Source: Pigmentibacter ruber (GTDB lineage: Bacteria; Bdellovibrionota_B; Oligoflexia; Silvanigrellales; Silvanigrellaceae). Taken from it: a stretch of 64,000 nucleotides of DNA. A model generated the notes under the pieces. The model saw only the letters and a program-made list of their open reading frames with translations, was not told where the DNA came from and ran no database searches. The position numbers and the translations under genes are program-made. Location: contig NZ_WSSC01000005.1 of the NCBI RefSeq assembly GCF_009792895.1, forward strand, positions 248,001 through 312,000, in the 5' to 3' direction. Positions 24,489 to 36,100 of the stretch are shown piece after piece. The first letter of the stretch is position 1. Every line of letters starts with the position of its first letter.

Positions 24489-26405
24489 TTGAGCTTGGGA
24501 ATAAAAAGTTTATTTACAATTATAAATTTAATTTATTCTTCATGCTTATTTGCTCTGAATCATTCTCAAAGTCAAAGTGCAGAGAAATATTTCATTGAAA
24601 AATCAAGATTTCTTTCTCTTGCACAAAAATCAGAATGGCAAAAAATTCTTTTCTATCAAAATAAATTTTTTGGATCTCCAAAAGGGATAGTTGATGGAAA
24701 AGAATTTTATCTTGCAGAAGATGGAAAAATTAATTTACAATCTGAACTAGAAGCAACTATAAAAGCATTTTTCTCTGATACTAAAAGTAAAAATTCAGCT
24801 CACTGTAAGTTTCCACGCAGATTAACTTGGCTAAAAGCACAGTTAGATGATGAATATTATACTATTCCCGTTTCAAAATGCAATGAGCTGGATAAATGGC
24901 TAGAATTTGTTAATCCAGAGGGAGTTGTATTTGTTTTTTCTTCATTTTATATAAACAATCCTTCAAGTATGTTTGGCCACACATTTCTACGAATCAAAAA
25001 TTCAAAAGATCCCTTAACAGATTCTGGAATAAATTTTGCAGCTAATCCAGATACAAATAATATTTTAAGTTATACCTATAAAGGTTTAACGGGAATGTTT
25101 GAAGGTAAATTTAGTTTATTACCATATTCAATTAAAGTACAAGAATATAATAATTCAGAAAGTCGAGATATTTGGGAATATGAATTAAATTTATCAAAAG
25201 AGCAAACGAAAAATATGCTCTTAAGCCTTTGGGAGGTTGGTGATAATCGTATTGATTACTACTATATAGATGAAAATTGCTCTTATATTTTATTAGCATT
25301 ACTTGATACTGCAAATGATGATTTTAATTTTGCAAGTAGATTTTGGCTCTGGGTAAATCCTTCAGATACCCTGCGTGTGGTTTATAGTTATCCAAATTTA
25401 ATTAAGTCAGTAACTTTTAGACCATCAGCTGAAAAAAGATTTCGCTATCGGTATTCTTTATTAAATAAGCAAGAAAAAAATATATTTGCTGAAATTTTAT
25501 CTGAGAAAAAAATATTTTCTGCGATAAAAGAAAAAAATTCTAAAACAAGTACAGCAAAAATATTAGACGCAATTACAGAATATATTGACCTTAAAGAAAA
25601 TTTAGCAGGAACAGAAGAATCAAAAAAATATCCTGTTTTTAGAAAACAATTGTTAACTACAAGAGCTGAGCTTGGTGTGATTTCGGATTCTATAAAAATA
25701 GAACCATCCCATTCTGACAGGCCGGAAAAAGGTGTACCAGGTGGTAGAATGGGTGGATCTTATTCGCACTCATATTACTTAGGAAATTTATTTGATTTAG
25801 AAATTTATCCCGTTTTGCATAGCATTGAGAGTCCATCTGTAGGCTATTCAAGAGAATCACAAATTGAAATGCTTTCTGGTTCGTTACGTTATGAAGCAGT
25901 ATCAAAGCAAGCGTATATAAATAAATTAGATTTAGTTAATATCATATCAATACCTTCAATAAATCCTCCTTTATATCCCGTTGCTTGGAATTTAAGGCTT
26001 GGTTTGAATCAAGATTATGATTGTGATAAAAATACATATAATTCTTCCTGCGCGACATATTTTTTCTCCGGTGGTGCTGGTTTTGCAGGATTAGTAAATC
26101 CATTTCAACTTTATATACTTTCACAAGCCGAATTTTCTTATCAAAATGCAAATGCGTTTGAAGTTTCTTTAGGAACTTTATCTGGATTTACTTTAAAAAC
26201 TAGTGAATCTTCAATGCTTTCAAGTAAGGTAAACTGGATGAAGAGATATTCGGTGCTTTATAGTACATGGCGTGATCATTTTTTGCTTGAAAACTCTTTT
26301 TCAATTCAATATTTTACTAATTTACAAAACAAAATTTTTTACAATTATAACTTTCATAAGCATGAATGGCAGGCTGGGTTGAGTTTTTATTGGCATTTTT
26401 ATTAA
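24489..26405 (+). CDS. DUF4105 / Lnb N-terminal-like protein with C-terminal barrel
   Basis: 638 residues starting at a TTG 2 bases after the previous stop. A signal peptide ends near CLFA. Residues about 80–290 match the DUF4105 (Lnb N-terminal periplasmic) domain, with His164 in SSMFGHTFLRI and Cys264 in DENCSYILL as the likely catalytic pair of a papain-like fold. Residues about 405–638 alternate polar and aromatic residues and end in FYWHFY, as in outer-membrane barrels. Lnb transfers an acyl chain onto lipoproteins in Firmicutes; this homologue need not share that activity. The likely location is the outer membrane with a periplasmic catalytic domain. Confidence 0.75.
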   Translation: MSLGIKSLFTIINLIYSSCLFALNHSQSQSAEKYFIEKSRFLSLAQKSEWQKILFYQNKFFGSPKGIVDGKEFYLAEDGKINLQSELEATIKAFFSDTKSKNSAHCKFPRRLTWLKAQLDDEYYTIPVSKCNELDKWLEFVNPEGVVFVFSSFYINNPSSMFGHTFLRIKNSKDPLTDSGINFAANPDTNNILSYTYKGLTGMFEGKFSLLPYSIKVQEYNNSESRDIWEYELNLSKEQTKNMLLSLWEVGDNRIDYYYIDENCSYILLALLDTANDDFNFASRFWLWVNPSDTLRVVYSYPNLIKSVTFRPSAEKRFRYRYSLLNKQEKNIFAEILSEKKIFSAIKEKNSKTSTAKILDAITEYIDLKENLAGTEESKKYPVFRKQLLTTRAELGVISDSIKIEPSHSDRPEKGVPGGRMGGSYSHSYYLGNLFDLEIYPVLHSIESPSVGYSRESQIEMLSGSLRYEAVSKQAYINKLDLVNIISIPSINPPLYPVAWNLRLGLNQDYDCDKNTYNSSCATYFFSGGAGFAGLVNPFQLYILSQAEFSYQNANAFEVSLGTLSGFTLKTSESSMLSSKVNWMKRYSVLYSTWRDHFLLENSFSIQYFTNLQNKIFYNYNFHKHEWQAGLSFYWHFY

Positions 26406-26764
26406 CTTAAGCTAAATAATTAATTGTAATTTTAGATTTATTATCAATAAAATTTAATTTTAACAAATTTTTTTAAATAATTTATATTCATTTGATTTCT
26501 TATAATTTAGTAAATTTCTTTATAGCTAGTACGACTTGACATTGCAGGAGGGCTTGCTAAAGAAACTAAATGAACAAATTTGGATCTATTTCATATACCA
26601 AAAGTCAAGCAGTTTAAATATGAAGAAGTATTTTTAAAAATTTACTGCTCTTTAATGCACTTGAGAATGCTATAGATGAATTTAAAATATATAATTCTTA
26701 TATTACTTTTTAAAAGGAACAATTGTACGCATAATAATTTATACATTTTCATTCAATATAATAT
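26406..26764. other. Gene-free AT-rich region between convergent genes
   Basis: 359 bases between the plus-strand DUF4105 gene and the minus-strand SGNH gene. Frames at about 26530–26690 are interrupted on both strands. It is less A/T-monotonous than its flanks and could be a degraded gene or insertion-sequence scrap, but nothing is identifiable. No clear terminator hairpin is seen. Confidence 0.4.
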
Positions 26765-27409
26765 TTAAATTAATTCTATTTTATCTGCAATTTTATTGCC
26801 AATAATATAACAAGATTCTGAATCTAAATGAATACCATCCATTGCACTTGTTTGAATATAAATACCTGCATCTAAGAATTCACAATTCATTTCAATAGAT
26901 AAATCATAGAAAATTTTTGCTAACTTGCCAGATTTTATAACTGATTCATAATTAAATTCTGGATGAGAGTTTTCTTTAATTGGAGGAGGACAAACAATTA
27001 AAATCTTAGGTGGAGAGTTATTCTCTCCTAATCTAGATTTTTTTACAAAAGTTACTAATTTTTTTAAACCAATATTAATTTCATTGACAGAACGATTATA
27101 CTGTTTTTTAGTGTCATTGCTTCCAAGCCAAAAAATAATTAAATGAATTGGATAATGTAGTTCAAGACTATAGCCTAGATAATCAAGACCATTTCTATAT
27201 GGCCTACCAGGATTAATTTCATCTAAATCAGTAGTCCTTCCATTTATTCCATCCGAAAATATTTCATAAGTATTTCCAAGTCTATTTTGAAGAACTGTTG
27301 TCCAAAGATTAGCTCTGGCATGTCTTGTGGCTAACTTGGTATTGCTATTAAAACTCCCAGGGACAAATCCCCAGACATTAGAGTCACCGTAACATAATAT
27401 TCTTTTCAT
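26765..27409 (-). CDS. SGNH/GDSL-family hydrolase
   Basis: 214 residues without a signal peptide. Block I is CYGDSNVWG with nucleophile Ser10, block III is WLGSNDTK, and the C-terminal DGIHLDSE supplies the Asp and His. This is a complete SGNH esterase set, close in style to TesA or arylesterases. It lies 95 bases downstream of the RsbU-like gene on the same strand as the NRPS operon, so it could act on the peptide product, but that is inference. Confidence 0.88.
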   Translation of the reverse strand: MKRILCYGDSNVWGFVPGSFNSNTKLATRHARANLWTTVLQNRLGNTYEIFSDGINGRTTDLDEINPGRPYRNGLDYLGYSLELHYPIHLIIFWLGSNDTKKQYNRSVNEINIGLKKLVTFVKKSRLGENNSPPKILIVCPPPIKENSHPEFNYESVIKSGKLAKIFYDLSIEMNCEFLDAGIYIQTSAMDGIHLDSESCYIIGNKIADKIELI

Positions 27410-27504
27410 TTATTTCCTGTCTCAGACTATAAATTTATTAGACTTAATTGCATAATAAAGTTAGTAATTATTTGAAAATATTAATATTATTTAATTTTCT
27501 ATTT

Positions 27505-29415
27505 TTACTCCTCCATCCGAATCATCAATAAGGTAAAATCATCATATTGATTTTCATAATTTTCAATGAAAGAAAAAAAATCTTGCCAAATAAATTTAAT
27601 CATTTCGTCAATACTTTGCAAACTCATGCTAAATCGCAAGGCATCTAGAAAACTATTTTGATAAAATATCCCTGTCTTATTTTTTTGTTCTAAGATACCA
27701 TCAGTAGTAGAAATTAAAAACTTAATTTTGTTTGTTACTTGTAACCTACTAAATTTATATTCTTCGGTTGAGTTTATTCCAATTGGTGTAAAAGAATCAG
27801 TGCTTTTAATTTCATGCACTATACTGTTATAATCTGTATAAAATAAATTAGGAGCACCAGCATTAATAATAGATATTTCATTTCTCTTATTACAAACAGC
27901 AATGGCTTTAAAAGAAATAAAGTTGCAATTAATATTTTTTATCACCATATATTTATTAAATTCGTTTAAAATATTTTCAAAACTTTCTAAACTATGAATT
28001 GATTTTAAGTTAAAATTAAAAAAAATGTCTATATGATTTACTAAAATCATAGCGCCAACCCCTTTGCCAGAAACATCTGCTACAAAGAAAATTTTTAACT
28101 CATTTTCTAAATCAAAAATTCTGACATAGTCGCCACTAAAATTAAATGCAGGATTAATCATATAGCCAAAGTTTTTTTCAATATGTGAACTTTTAATAAA
28201 ATATTCGATTGTTTCTTTGCTATGTCTTATGTCATTATCAATTTTAATTTTTACAGAAAATTCTGACACTAAATACTTGAATACCCTATAAACTTCCTTA
28301 GTAATAGCATTCATTTTAGATTCTTTCGTATCTTTGCGGGAATCTAAATATTCTAATACTCCTATTAAAATTGCATGCTGTGGTTTAATATATCTATAGT
28401 AAAAGAAAAAGATAAATAAATAGAATAAGACCAAGACAAAAACAAAGTAAATTAAATTAGGGTCTAGTAAAGAATTTTTTAAAATATCTATAATTGAAAA
28501 TGTACTGACTAAAACAATTCCATCTACAATTTTTTGTGTATTATAGACATGAAAATTTTTATAATTGTAACCTAATTTTATTTTAGAATGTTCTGAGTAG
28601 ACAAACCAGTCTGTATTTCTATCTCGATTTTCTAATGAATAGTGCTGATTTTTTCTGTCTACCAAAAAAAGATTGATATGTTTATTATTTACATTTAGTT
28701 TAGCAACACTTTGGAAAAGTTTTTCTAGATCTATATCTAAAGCAAAAGTACCTTGAAATATTCTTTCTTTAAAAATAGGGACGGTAAGTGCAAATACTTT
28801 TTTCTTTGTAATTAAATCATCATATATTGTAGAAATATAAGGTTTATTAGTGGTTACAGTATTTTCTAGAATATCACCACTATATGATTTTTCAGAAAAT
28901 TTATAGGTCAATGGATTTTCAATAAAAGGGTGAACATACACAAATTTATTTTTAGAATAATAATAAGTCCAAAGAACATAGTCTATTTTTTGGAAATTTT
29001 TAATCATAACAGATAAGTGTTCGAGTGCCGAGAATTCATCTAAAAAACTTGTCATTGGAGAATACAAAGAAATAAAAGTACCAATATTTGGAGAATTATA
29101 AACATATCTATTAAAAGCATCTTTATGGCTAAAATGCTGATTATATTTATAATGACTATCTAAATGTTTAAAAGATAAAAAAGAATTTTTTAAAGAAACA
29201 ACATGTTTAGATATAAAATCAATTTGATAATTTATGATTTGCGAATTTTTTTGAATGTTTTCATTCTGAATCGCAAAATTAAAGCTTAATAATTTAATAA
29301 AAAGAATAATGAAGGCAAAAATTACTAAAATTATTGAAACAATAATTGTTTTTATGATAACTTTTTTTGAGTAACTTTCAAAATCAATGTTTATTTTTTT
29401 GAAATCAGGTTTCAT
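27505..29415 (-). CDS. RsbU-like membrane phosphatase with extracytoplasmic sensor
   Basis: 636 residues. A membrane helix (about 18–45) and a second one (about 320–345) enclose an extracytoplasmic domain of about 270 residues that looks like a Cache-type sensor (GTFALDIDLEKLF is typical of the second lobe). The C-terminal cytoplasmic part (about 400–636) is a PP2C/SpoIIE-type serine phosphatase with FSGDYVRIF, FVADVSGKGVGAMI, INAGAPNLFY, STTDGILEQKN and DDFTLLMIR. Such proteins dephosphorylate RsbV-type antagonists in response to a signal. Its ATG overlaps the RsbW-like stop by four bases, so the two are coupled. The ligand is unknown. Confidence 0.88.
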   Translation of the reverse strand: MKPDFKKINIDFESYSKKVIIKTIIVSIILVIFAFIILFIKLLSFNFAIQNENIQKNSQIINYQIDFISKHVVSLKNSFLSFKHLDSHYKYNQHFSHKDAFNRYVYNSPNIGTFISLYSPMTSFLDEFSALEHLSVMIKNFQKIDYVLWTYYYSKNKFVYVHPFIENPLTYKFSEKSYSGDILENTVTTNKPYISTIYDDLITKKKVFALTVPIFKERIFQGTFALDIDLEKLFQSVAKLNVNNKHINLFLVDRKNQHYSLENRDRNTDWFVYSEHSKIKLGYNYKNFHVYNTQKIVDGIVLVSTFSIIDILKNSLLDPNLIYFVFVLVLFYLFIFFFYYRYIKPQHAILIGVLEYLDSRKDTKESKMNAITKEVYRVFKYLVSEFSVKIKIDNDIRHSKETIEYFIKSSHIEKNFGYMINPAFNFSGDYVRIFDLENELKIFFVADVSGKGVGAMILVNHIDIFFNFNLKSIHSLESFENILNEFNKYMVIKNINCNFISFKAIAVCNKRNEISIINAGAPNLFYTDYNSIVHEIKSTDSFTPIGINSTEEYKFSRLQVTNKIKFLISTTDGILEQKNKTGIFYQNSFLDALRFSMSLQSIDEMIKFIWQDFFSFIENYENQYDDFTLLMIRMEE

Positions 29416-29804
29416 ACGTTAAACTTCATAGTATTTTTAAATTGTTTATAATCATAATGAAATTCATAGTTTTTTATTAAATTAAAAATTAAAAAAATAC
29501 CTAATCCTCCTTCCTGCATGTCATCTATATCAGTGCACAAATTTTGATTTTCGGAGTAGTGTGAAAATATATCAAATATTTCAGAATAATCATTGTATTC
29601 GATAAAAAAATCTTCATTTATAATGTCAATATAAATTTCAAGTGGTAGAGAATTACTCTGCGAATGAATTAGGCTGTTGGTTAGTAGTTCTTCCAAAACA
29701 AATCTAAGATTAGCCTTTTTTGTTCTCTCTAATTCAAATTTATTTTCTATACTATTTAAAAAGGCTAATATCTCAGTTCTATTTTTTGGGACTATAAACT
29801 TCAT
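29412..29804 (-). CDS. RsbW-like anti-sigma/serine kinase (HATPase)
   Basis: 130 residues from the ATG at 29804, chosen because AGAGGA precedes it and it lies 2 bases after the RsbV-like stop. The HATPase N-box is FVLEELLTNSLIHS, and the G2-type box is EGGLGIFLI. The G1 Asp region (IEYNDYSEIFDI) is weak, so ATP binding needs testing. In partner switching, such a protein binds either its target (often a sigma factor) or the unphosphorylated antagonist, and phosphorylates the latter. No sigma-factor gene is present here. Confidence 0.82.
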   Translation of the reverse strand: MKFIVPKNRTEILAFLNSIENKFELERTKKANLRFVLEELLTNSLIHSQSNSLPLEIYIDIINEDFFIEYNDYSEIFDIFSHYSENQNLCTDIDDMQEGGLGIFLIFNLIKNYEFHYDYKQFKNTMKFNV

Positions 29805-29806
29805 AG

Positions 29807-30118
29807 TTAGTCCTCTAAAAATGGGAGGATTTTGCAAAATCCTGATAAAGTAATTATATTTTTTACCATTTCATTTTCTACTTTTAAAAATATTTTATTT
29901 TTATCTGCATAGACTTGCTTTGCGCAGCGTAAAAGACTTCTGAGTCCGACACTGCTAATATAATTTACATTTTTTAAGTTAATTACTGTTTTTTCAATAT
30001 TTTTGTTGTAATTTCCAAAAAAATATTGGTCAAAATTTTCAAAGGTTTCTAAATCTAAACTTCCACTGCAATTAAAACTTTGAATATCATTATTTAAAGT
30101 GTGATCAATTTGTAGCAT
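29807..30118 (-). CDS. RsbV-like anti-sigma-factor antagonist (STAS)
   Basis: 103 residues forming one STAS domain. The switch loop reads NYISSVGLRSLL, with the expected phosphorylatable Ser, unlike the STAS protein near cheA. It begins 8 bases after the NRPS stop; the AGGAG of this gene overlaps the NRPS stop codon, so translation is probably coupled. RsbW- and RsbU-like genes follow at once, giving a complete partner-switching set. The natural target is not evident. Confidence 0.88.
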   Translation of the reverse strand: MLQIDHTLNNDIQSFNCSGSLDLETFENFDQYFFGNYNKNIEKTVINLKNVNYISSVGLRSLLRCAKQVYADKNKIFLKVENEMVKNIITLSGFCKILPFLED

Positions 30119-30129
30119 ATATTCTCCTA
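30116..30129 (-). promoter_or_regulatory. RBS of the RsbV-like gene overlapping the NRPS stop
   Basis: On the minus strand the NRPS stop TAG (30129–30127) is part of TAGGAG, which is the ribosome-binding site for the ATG at 30118. Ribosomes finishing the 9.6-kb synthetase would release on this site, linking switch-protein output to synthetase translation. Confidence 0.75.
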
Positions 30130-33100
30130 TACAAAATTTGAGATTAGTAAGTTCTTATTGTTAATTGATTCTAGTAAGTATTTAAAAAATGTTTCAAAAA
30201 TTTCCCTATTATTTTTTAGATATATAAAATCATTTTCAGTAATTTCAAGTAAAATAAGTTCATCAAAGATAGAATCTATGATTAAATTATTTGCAAATCC
30301 TGGAAATAAATTTTCTATGCCAATAAAATCACCAGAGGACAAAACACCAATTGAGCTAATCCAACCACCCATTTTAGATTTAATACTCAATTGAGCAAAT
30401 CCATCTAAGATAATAAATACTGATTTATTTTTTGTATTTGGTGATAATATAATTTCATTTTCTTCAAAAATACGTAACTTGCTAAAGGTATTTATAAAAT
30501 GAATAGTAGAGCGTTCTAAATTTAGAAATGGTTGCAGTTTGCTTAGTTCTGTAATTCTATTTTTGTATGAATTTTCTAACATATCAATAAAATGTGTTGT
30601 TTTTATTTCATCCCACTGAAATTGTAATTTATCAAGGAATAGGTTTGTTTTGTCATTTTTAACGCTTGGTGCAACTCCTGTGTTTGAAAGATTTATCCAG
30701 CCCATATGGAGTAAAAAGTTATTTAAAAGTTCTTTCGTATAATTATGTTTATAATATAGAGCAATTTTATCAACAAAATCATCAATACTAATGAGATCTA
30801 AGCGTTTGGTATTCTCTTTTAATGAAAAAATGTCTGTTAATTTATAAATTGTTGGATTATAAACATGAAAAATTTCTTTATTTAAATTTTCTTGCTGCGA
30901 AAGTAAAACAATTGCAAGGGCTGTATTATTTACAGGTGATAACTCAGCTAAATTTACAGTAGGATGTTCACATAATGAATCAATATTTAGTAAGCATTTT
31001 ACTTTTTGGTAAAATCCATTACTTTCAATATTAATTTGATGTAAATTTGTTTCTGTATTGAATACTAAATTTCCAACTCGATAAATATTTGCATTTAAAT
31101 TTTTATTACTTACAATAATTTTTTCTGCTTCTGCTTTTGTTTTTAAATAATAGTTATCTAAATATTTTGGATCTCTGATATCATACTCAGTAAAGATATC
31201 AGAGATATTATTATCATTTTCCTCAATATTTTCTGCCATAGAAACTGAGTACGTTGAAATATGATGAATTTTAATTTTATCGCTGCAAAAATCTATAATA
31301 TTATTTACCGTTTGGACATTATCTTGATAAAATTGACTATACTCTCCATAATGTTTTACATTAGCAGCGCAATTTATTACAAGATGTATTTTATTTTGTA
31401 AAAATTTATACTCCCCAATAGTTAGGGAAAAATTATCTATAGCAATATCTCCATGCAGAACATGAATACGCTCTCTTTCAAGTTCGCTTAATTTATTACT
31501 TCCTGCATAATGATTTATAGTTTCAAAAAATAATGAATTTGTATTTTCCCCTTTATTTCTGATTATGACGTAAATTACATTTTCTGTTTTTCTTAACTCT
31601 TCAAGTAATATATGACAGCCTAGAAAACCACTCGCTCCTAATAAAAGAACATTTTGCTTTATGGTAATACTTTTTGGTTGCCAATTTTTCAACTGATTTA
31701 CTTTGTCATAATAAAGAGATTCAGAATTTCTTAATGTGCTAATTTTTGTTTCAAATAAATTTTCTCGAAGCATTTCTTTAATTTGTTTAAAGCGAAAATC
31801 AATATTAAACCCAGATTCAAATTCCTTTAAATTACCAGCAATATTTTCAACGTCTTTATATTGAAAAATATCACTTATTTTAATGTCGTATTTTTGTTGA
31901 ATAATAGTGACAAGCTGGACAGCTTTTAGTGAATTTCCTCCATTCTGGAAAAAATTACAGTAAATGCTTGGCTTGGTAATGCTAAGAACTTCACAAAATG
32001 CTTGTGCTATAAACTTTTCTTTTGCATTTCGAGGAGCAACATATATAGTTTCATTATTTCTGTTTGGTTTAGGAAAATTTTTTCTATCGACTTTTCCATT
32101 AGAATTAATTGGAAATGCACTCATCCAATGAAATATTTCAGGAATCATATAGTCAGGTAATGATTTTGCTAAAAATTGCTGAATTTGCTTATCCGCAATT
32201 TTTTCTTTTGCAGTATAATACGCGCAAAGATAATCTTGTTTACTATCATCTTGCAGAGCTAAAACAAGGCACTCCTCAATTTCGGGTATTAAGGATAGCT
32301 GTGCTTCTATCTCACCAAGTTCTATTCTAAACCCTCTTATTTTTACTTGAAAATCAATCCGACCATGAAACTCTATATTTCCGTCTGGGAGCCATTTCGC
32401 AAGATCTCCCGTTTTATAAAGAATTTGTTGATATGTTTGGCTAGAAAATGGATTCTGAATAAATTTTTGTTGATTTAACTCTGGTAAGCCAATATAACCA
32501 GCACCAACTCCATCACCTGCAATACATAGTTCCCCACTTACACCTATTGGACATAAATTCATGTCAGGATCAGCTATATAAATTGCAAAATTTTCAATTG
32601 GTTTACCAATTGGAATATTTGTGTAGTTTTTGCCATCAAAGGTAAATGAAGTTGCAGTAACCGTTGTTTCAGAAGGTCCATATTGGTTTATGATATTATA
32701 ATTCCTCTTTGTAATTTTTTTTAACTTTTCTCCTCCAATAACAAGATTTCTTAATGATTTATTATCCGTTTCATGCATAAAAATTTCAGCAAACTGTGTA
32801 GGAAAATCGCAATTAGTTATTTTATGTTTCTCAAAATATTTATTTAATTCAATTGGATCTAATTTTAAATTTTTCTTTATTACATGGATACATGCTCCAG
32901 CTAATAAAGGTGGTAAAATTTCTATCATTGAAGCATCGAAACTAAATCCTGCATATTTAGAATAACTATCTTCTGAAGTTAAATCTAAACTATTTATTAT
33001 ATATTCACATAAATTAATTATATTTTTGTGTGTTATACTTACACCTTTAGGTTTTCCTGTCGAGCCTGATGTATAAATATGATAAGAAAAATCGCTGGAT

Positions 33101-36100
33101 GAATTTCTGATTGATATATTTTCTGTGCTATAATTTTTTAAATTAAGTTGGTTAATATCTATCAGTGTTAAATTGTTTGCTGAATTTATTGCCAATTCAC
33201 TTAAATTCTCTAAGTTTGAGATTAAATATCTAGCACTAGATCCTTCCATAATATCTTTAACTCTAGCAAGAGGAAAAGTATCGGCCACTGGTATAAAGCT
33301 AGCTCCGGTTTTTAAAATTGCAACTATGCATGAAATCATTTCAATAGATTCTTTTAAATATAAAACAATTTTATCATTATTAGAAACTCCGTTTTGAATT
33401 AAGTAATTTGCTAGACTATTTGCATATTTATTTAATTCTGAATATGTAAGAATTTTATCATTAAATATAACTGCATTGTTTTTTGGATATTTATCAACTA
33501 TATTATTAAATCTTTCAACATATAATTTGTCATAATTTCTCTTAATATATTTTGGATTAAAACTTTCTAAAATTAAATTTTTATCAGTATTTGGAATAAA
33601 ATTAATATTTTTAATAAATCCATTTTGATTAATTAAATCTTGTAATATATTTAAATAATAATCAGCATATTTTACTATAGACTCTTTTTTATAGCTAGCT
33701 ATGCTATATTCAAAAGATATTTCAATATCATGCTTATCTTTAACACAATTTATTGTGAGATCAAAGTGCGCTTTGTTTTTTCCTTTTATTGAAAGAATAT
33801 TCACACTTAAATCATTGTAAACAGATTTTATATTTTCAAGAAAATTAAAAGCATTGTTAAAAAATTTGTTTCTACCGTCACTTGCATTGCTTTTTGAAAG
33901 TAGGGAAAGTTCATCAATAGAAATACTTTGTTGCTTCATTATGTCTGATATGTTGTCTTGAACTTTATGTAAAAATTCAAGGTTTGATAAGTTAGAGTCT
34001 ATTTCAATGTATATAGGTAGAGTAGAAACAAACATTCCAAGCATATTTTGTAATTCTGGTAAATGTCTCCCATTAAAAAATCCTCCTATTGTAAGATTTT
34101 TTCTTCTTGTTACTTTATAAAGTAAAATAAAATATGCTGCTAAAGATAAAGAATAAAGAGTTAATGAATTATTTTGGCAAAACACATTTATATTATTAAA
34201 TAATGAGTTTTCAATTTTTATTTTATAAATATCCCCACTATCACTAAAATTCTTTTCTGGGAAGTCAAATGGTAAATGACTTTTTTCTATTTTATCAACT
34301 GTATTTTTCCAATTAAGAAGAATTTGATTTTTTAAAATGCTATTTTCATTGCTATATAAAGCGTAGTCAAAGTAATCTAATCTATTTTCATCTATACTGC
34401 TTACATTTTCAAAGTAATTATGAAAAATTTCATTTAACATTAAATTTTGTGAGAAACCATCATTTATAATGTGGTGCGTATCTATAAAAAGAACAAATTT
34501 AGTGCTTTCAATTTGTATTAATTTGATTCTAATTAAAGGTGCACTTGCTAATTCAAAAGGCTTTATGAAATCTTGCAGAAGAAGTTCAAGCTCTTGTTCT
34601 TTAGATTTTTGAAAATCTTTTTTCAGTAAAAAACTATCGTCAATTTTTGAAAAAATTTCATTATTTTCAATAAAAAATGCTGAACGTAAAATTCTATTGT
34701 TATGAATTAACTTATCAATAGCTTCGCCTAATTTGTCTTTATTCAAACGTCCATTAATTTCTATTGCTAACGGAATATTATATATTGTTGAACTTTGGTC
34801 AATAATTGATGCTAAATATATTCCTCTCTGCGAATTAGTAAGTGGATATTTTTGAAGACTAGTTTTTTTAATCTCATATTTTAAATTAGATTTTTTAATA
34901 TTTTTACATATATTTCTTACTGTTTTGTGATGAAAAATATCACTAACTTCTATATCATAATCTTTTGCAAGACGGGTGACAATTTGTATGGCTTTTAAAG
35001 AATTACCTCCAACTCTAAAAAAATTGGTATCAATTCCAATATTTTTAATTTGGAGTACATTTTTAAATTCAGTGAATAATTTTGTCTCTATTTCTGTTTC
35101 TGGTAAAGCAATTTCTTCTTCTAATTGAATATTTGGTAATGGTAATTTCTTTTTATCTATTTTTCCACTTTGATTTATAGGAAAAGCTTGCATGTAGAAA
35201 TAAGTCTCTGGAATCATATAGTCGGGTAAATATTGCTGCAAATATTGCTTAATCTCAATTTCAGGAATTTCATTTACCCCGACATAATAAGCACATAAAT
35301 ATGTATGATCATTTTCCATTTGCAAAGGAATTACAACGCATTCTGAAATTTTTTCTAGTTCAAGAAGTCTTTGCTCAATTTCGCTTAGCTCAATTCTATA
35401 GCCCCTTATCTTGACTTGCGAATCAATGCGTCCAATAAATTCAATATTTCCATCATCTTTCCATTTAGCAAGATCTCCGCTTTTATAAACACGTTGATAT
35501 CGATCGTAATTTTCATCAGTTGAATGAATAAATGGATTCTTAATAAATTTTTCAGCATTTAATTTTGGTAAATTAATATATTCAATTGCGACACCAAGAC
35601 CAGCTATATACAGTTCACCAGCGACACCTATAGGACATAAATTGTTATCTTCATCAGCAATATAAATTTTATAATTTGAAAGAGGTTTGCCAATTGGAAT
35701 CTGTTTCATTAATTCATCTGTTACTTCATAAATACTACAAGCTACAGTGGTTTCTGTAGGTCCATAGCCATTTAAAACTTTATAGTTATGAAGTTTTACT
35801 TTTTTTAGCCTATCACCGCCAATAAATAAATATTTTAAAGAAGTTTCATTTACTTCTTTCATAAATATTTCAGCAAATTGTGTTGGTAAGAAGGAAAAAG
35901 TAATTTTATTTTCAATAAAATACTGATTTAATCTTTCTATATTTGTTTTTATATCCTTTGGAATAATATGAAGACATCCACCAGCAATAAAACAAGGCAT
36001 TATTTCTAAAATTGAGGCATCAAAACTATATCCTGCAATTTTAGTAAATTCATCAAGGTGAGATAATTCGTAAGTGGTTGTTATATGTTTTGTAAAATTT

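Noticed and set aside
26530-26690. Possible insertion-sequence scrap
   Set aside because: Frames are interrupted on both strands, and I saw no terminal repeats or transposase motif.
29412-30118. RsbV/RsbW as part of a chemotaxis system
   Set aside because: They are tightly coupled to the NRPS and RsbU genes and distant from the che block.
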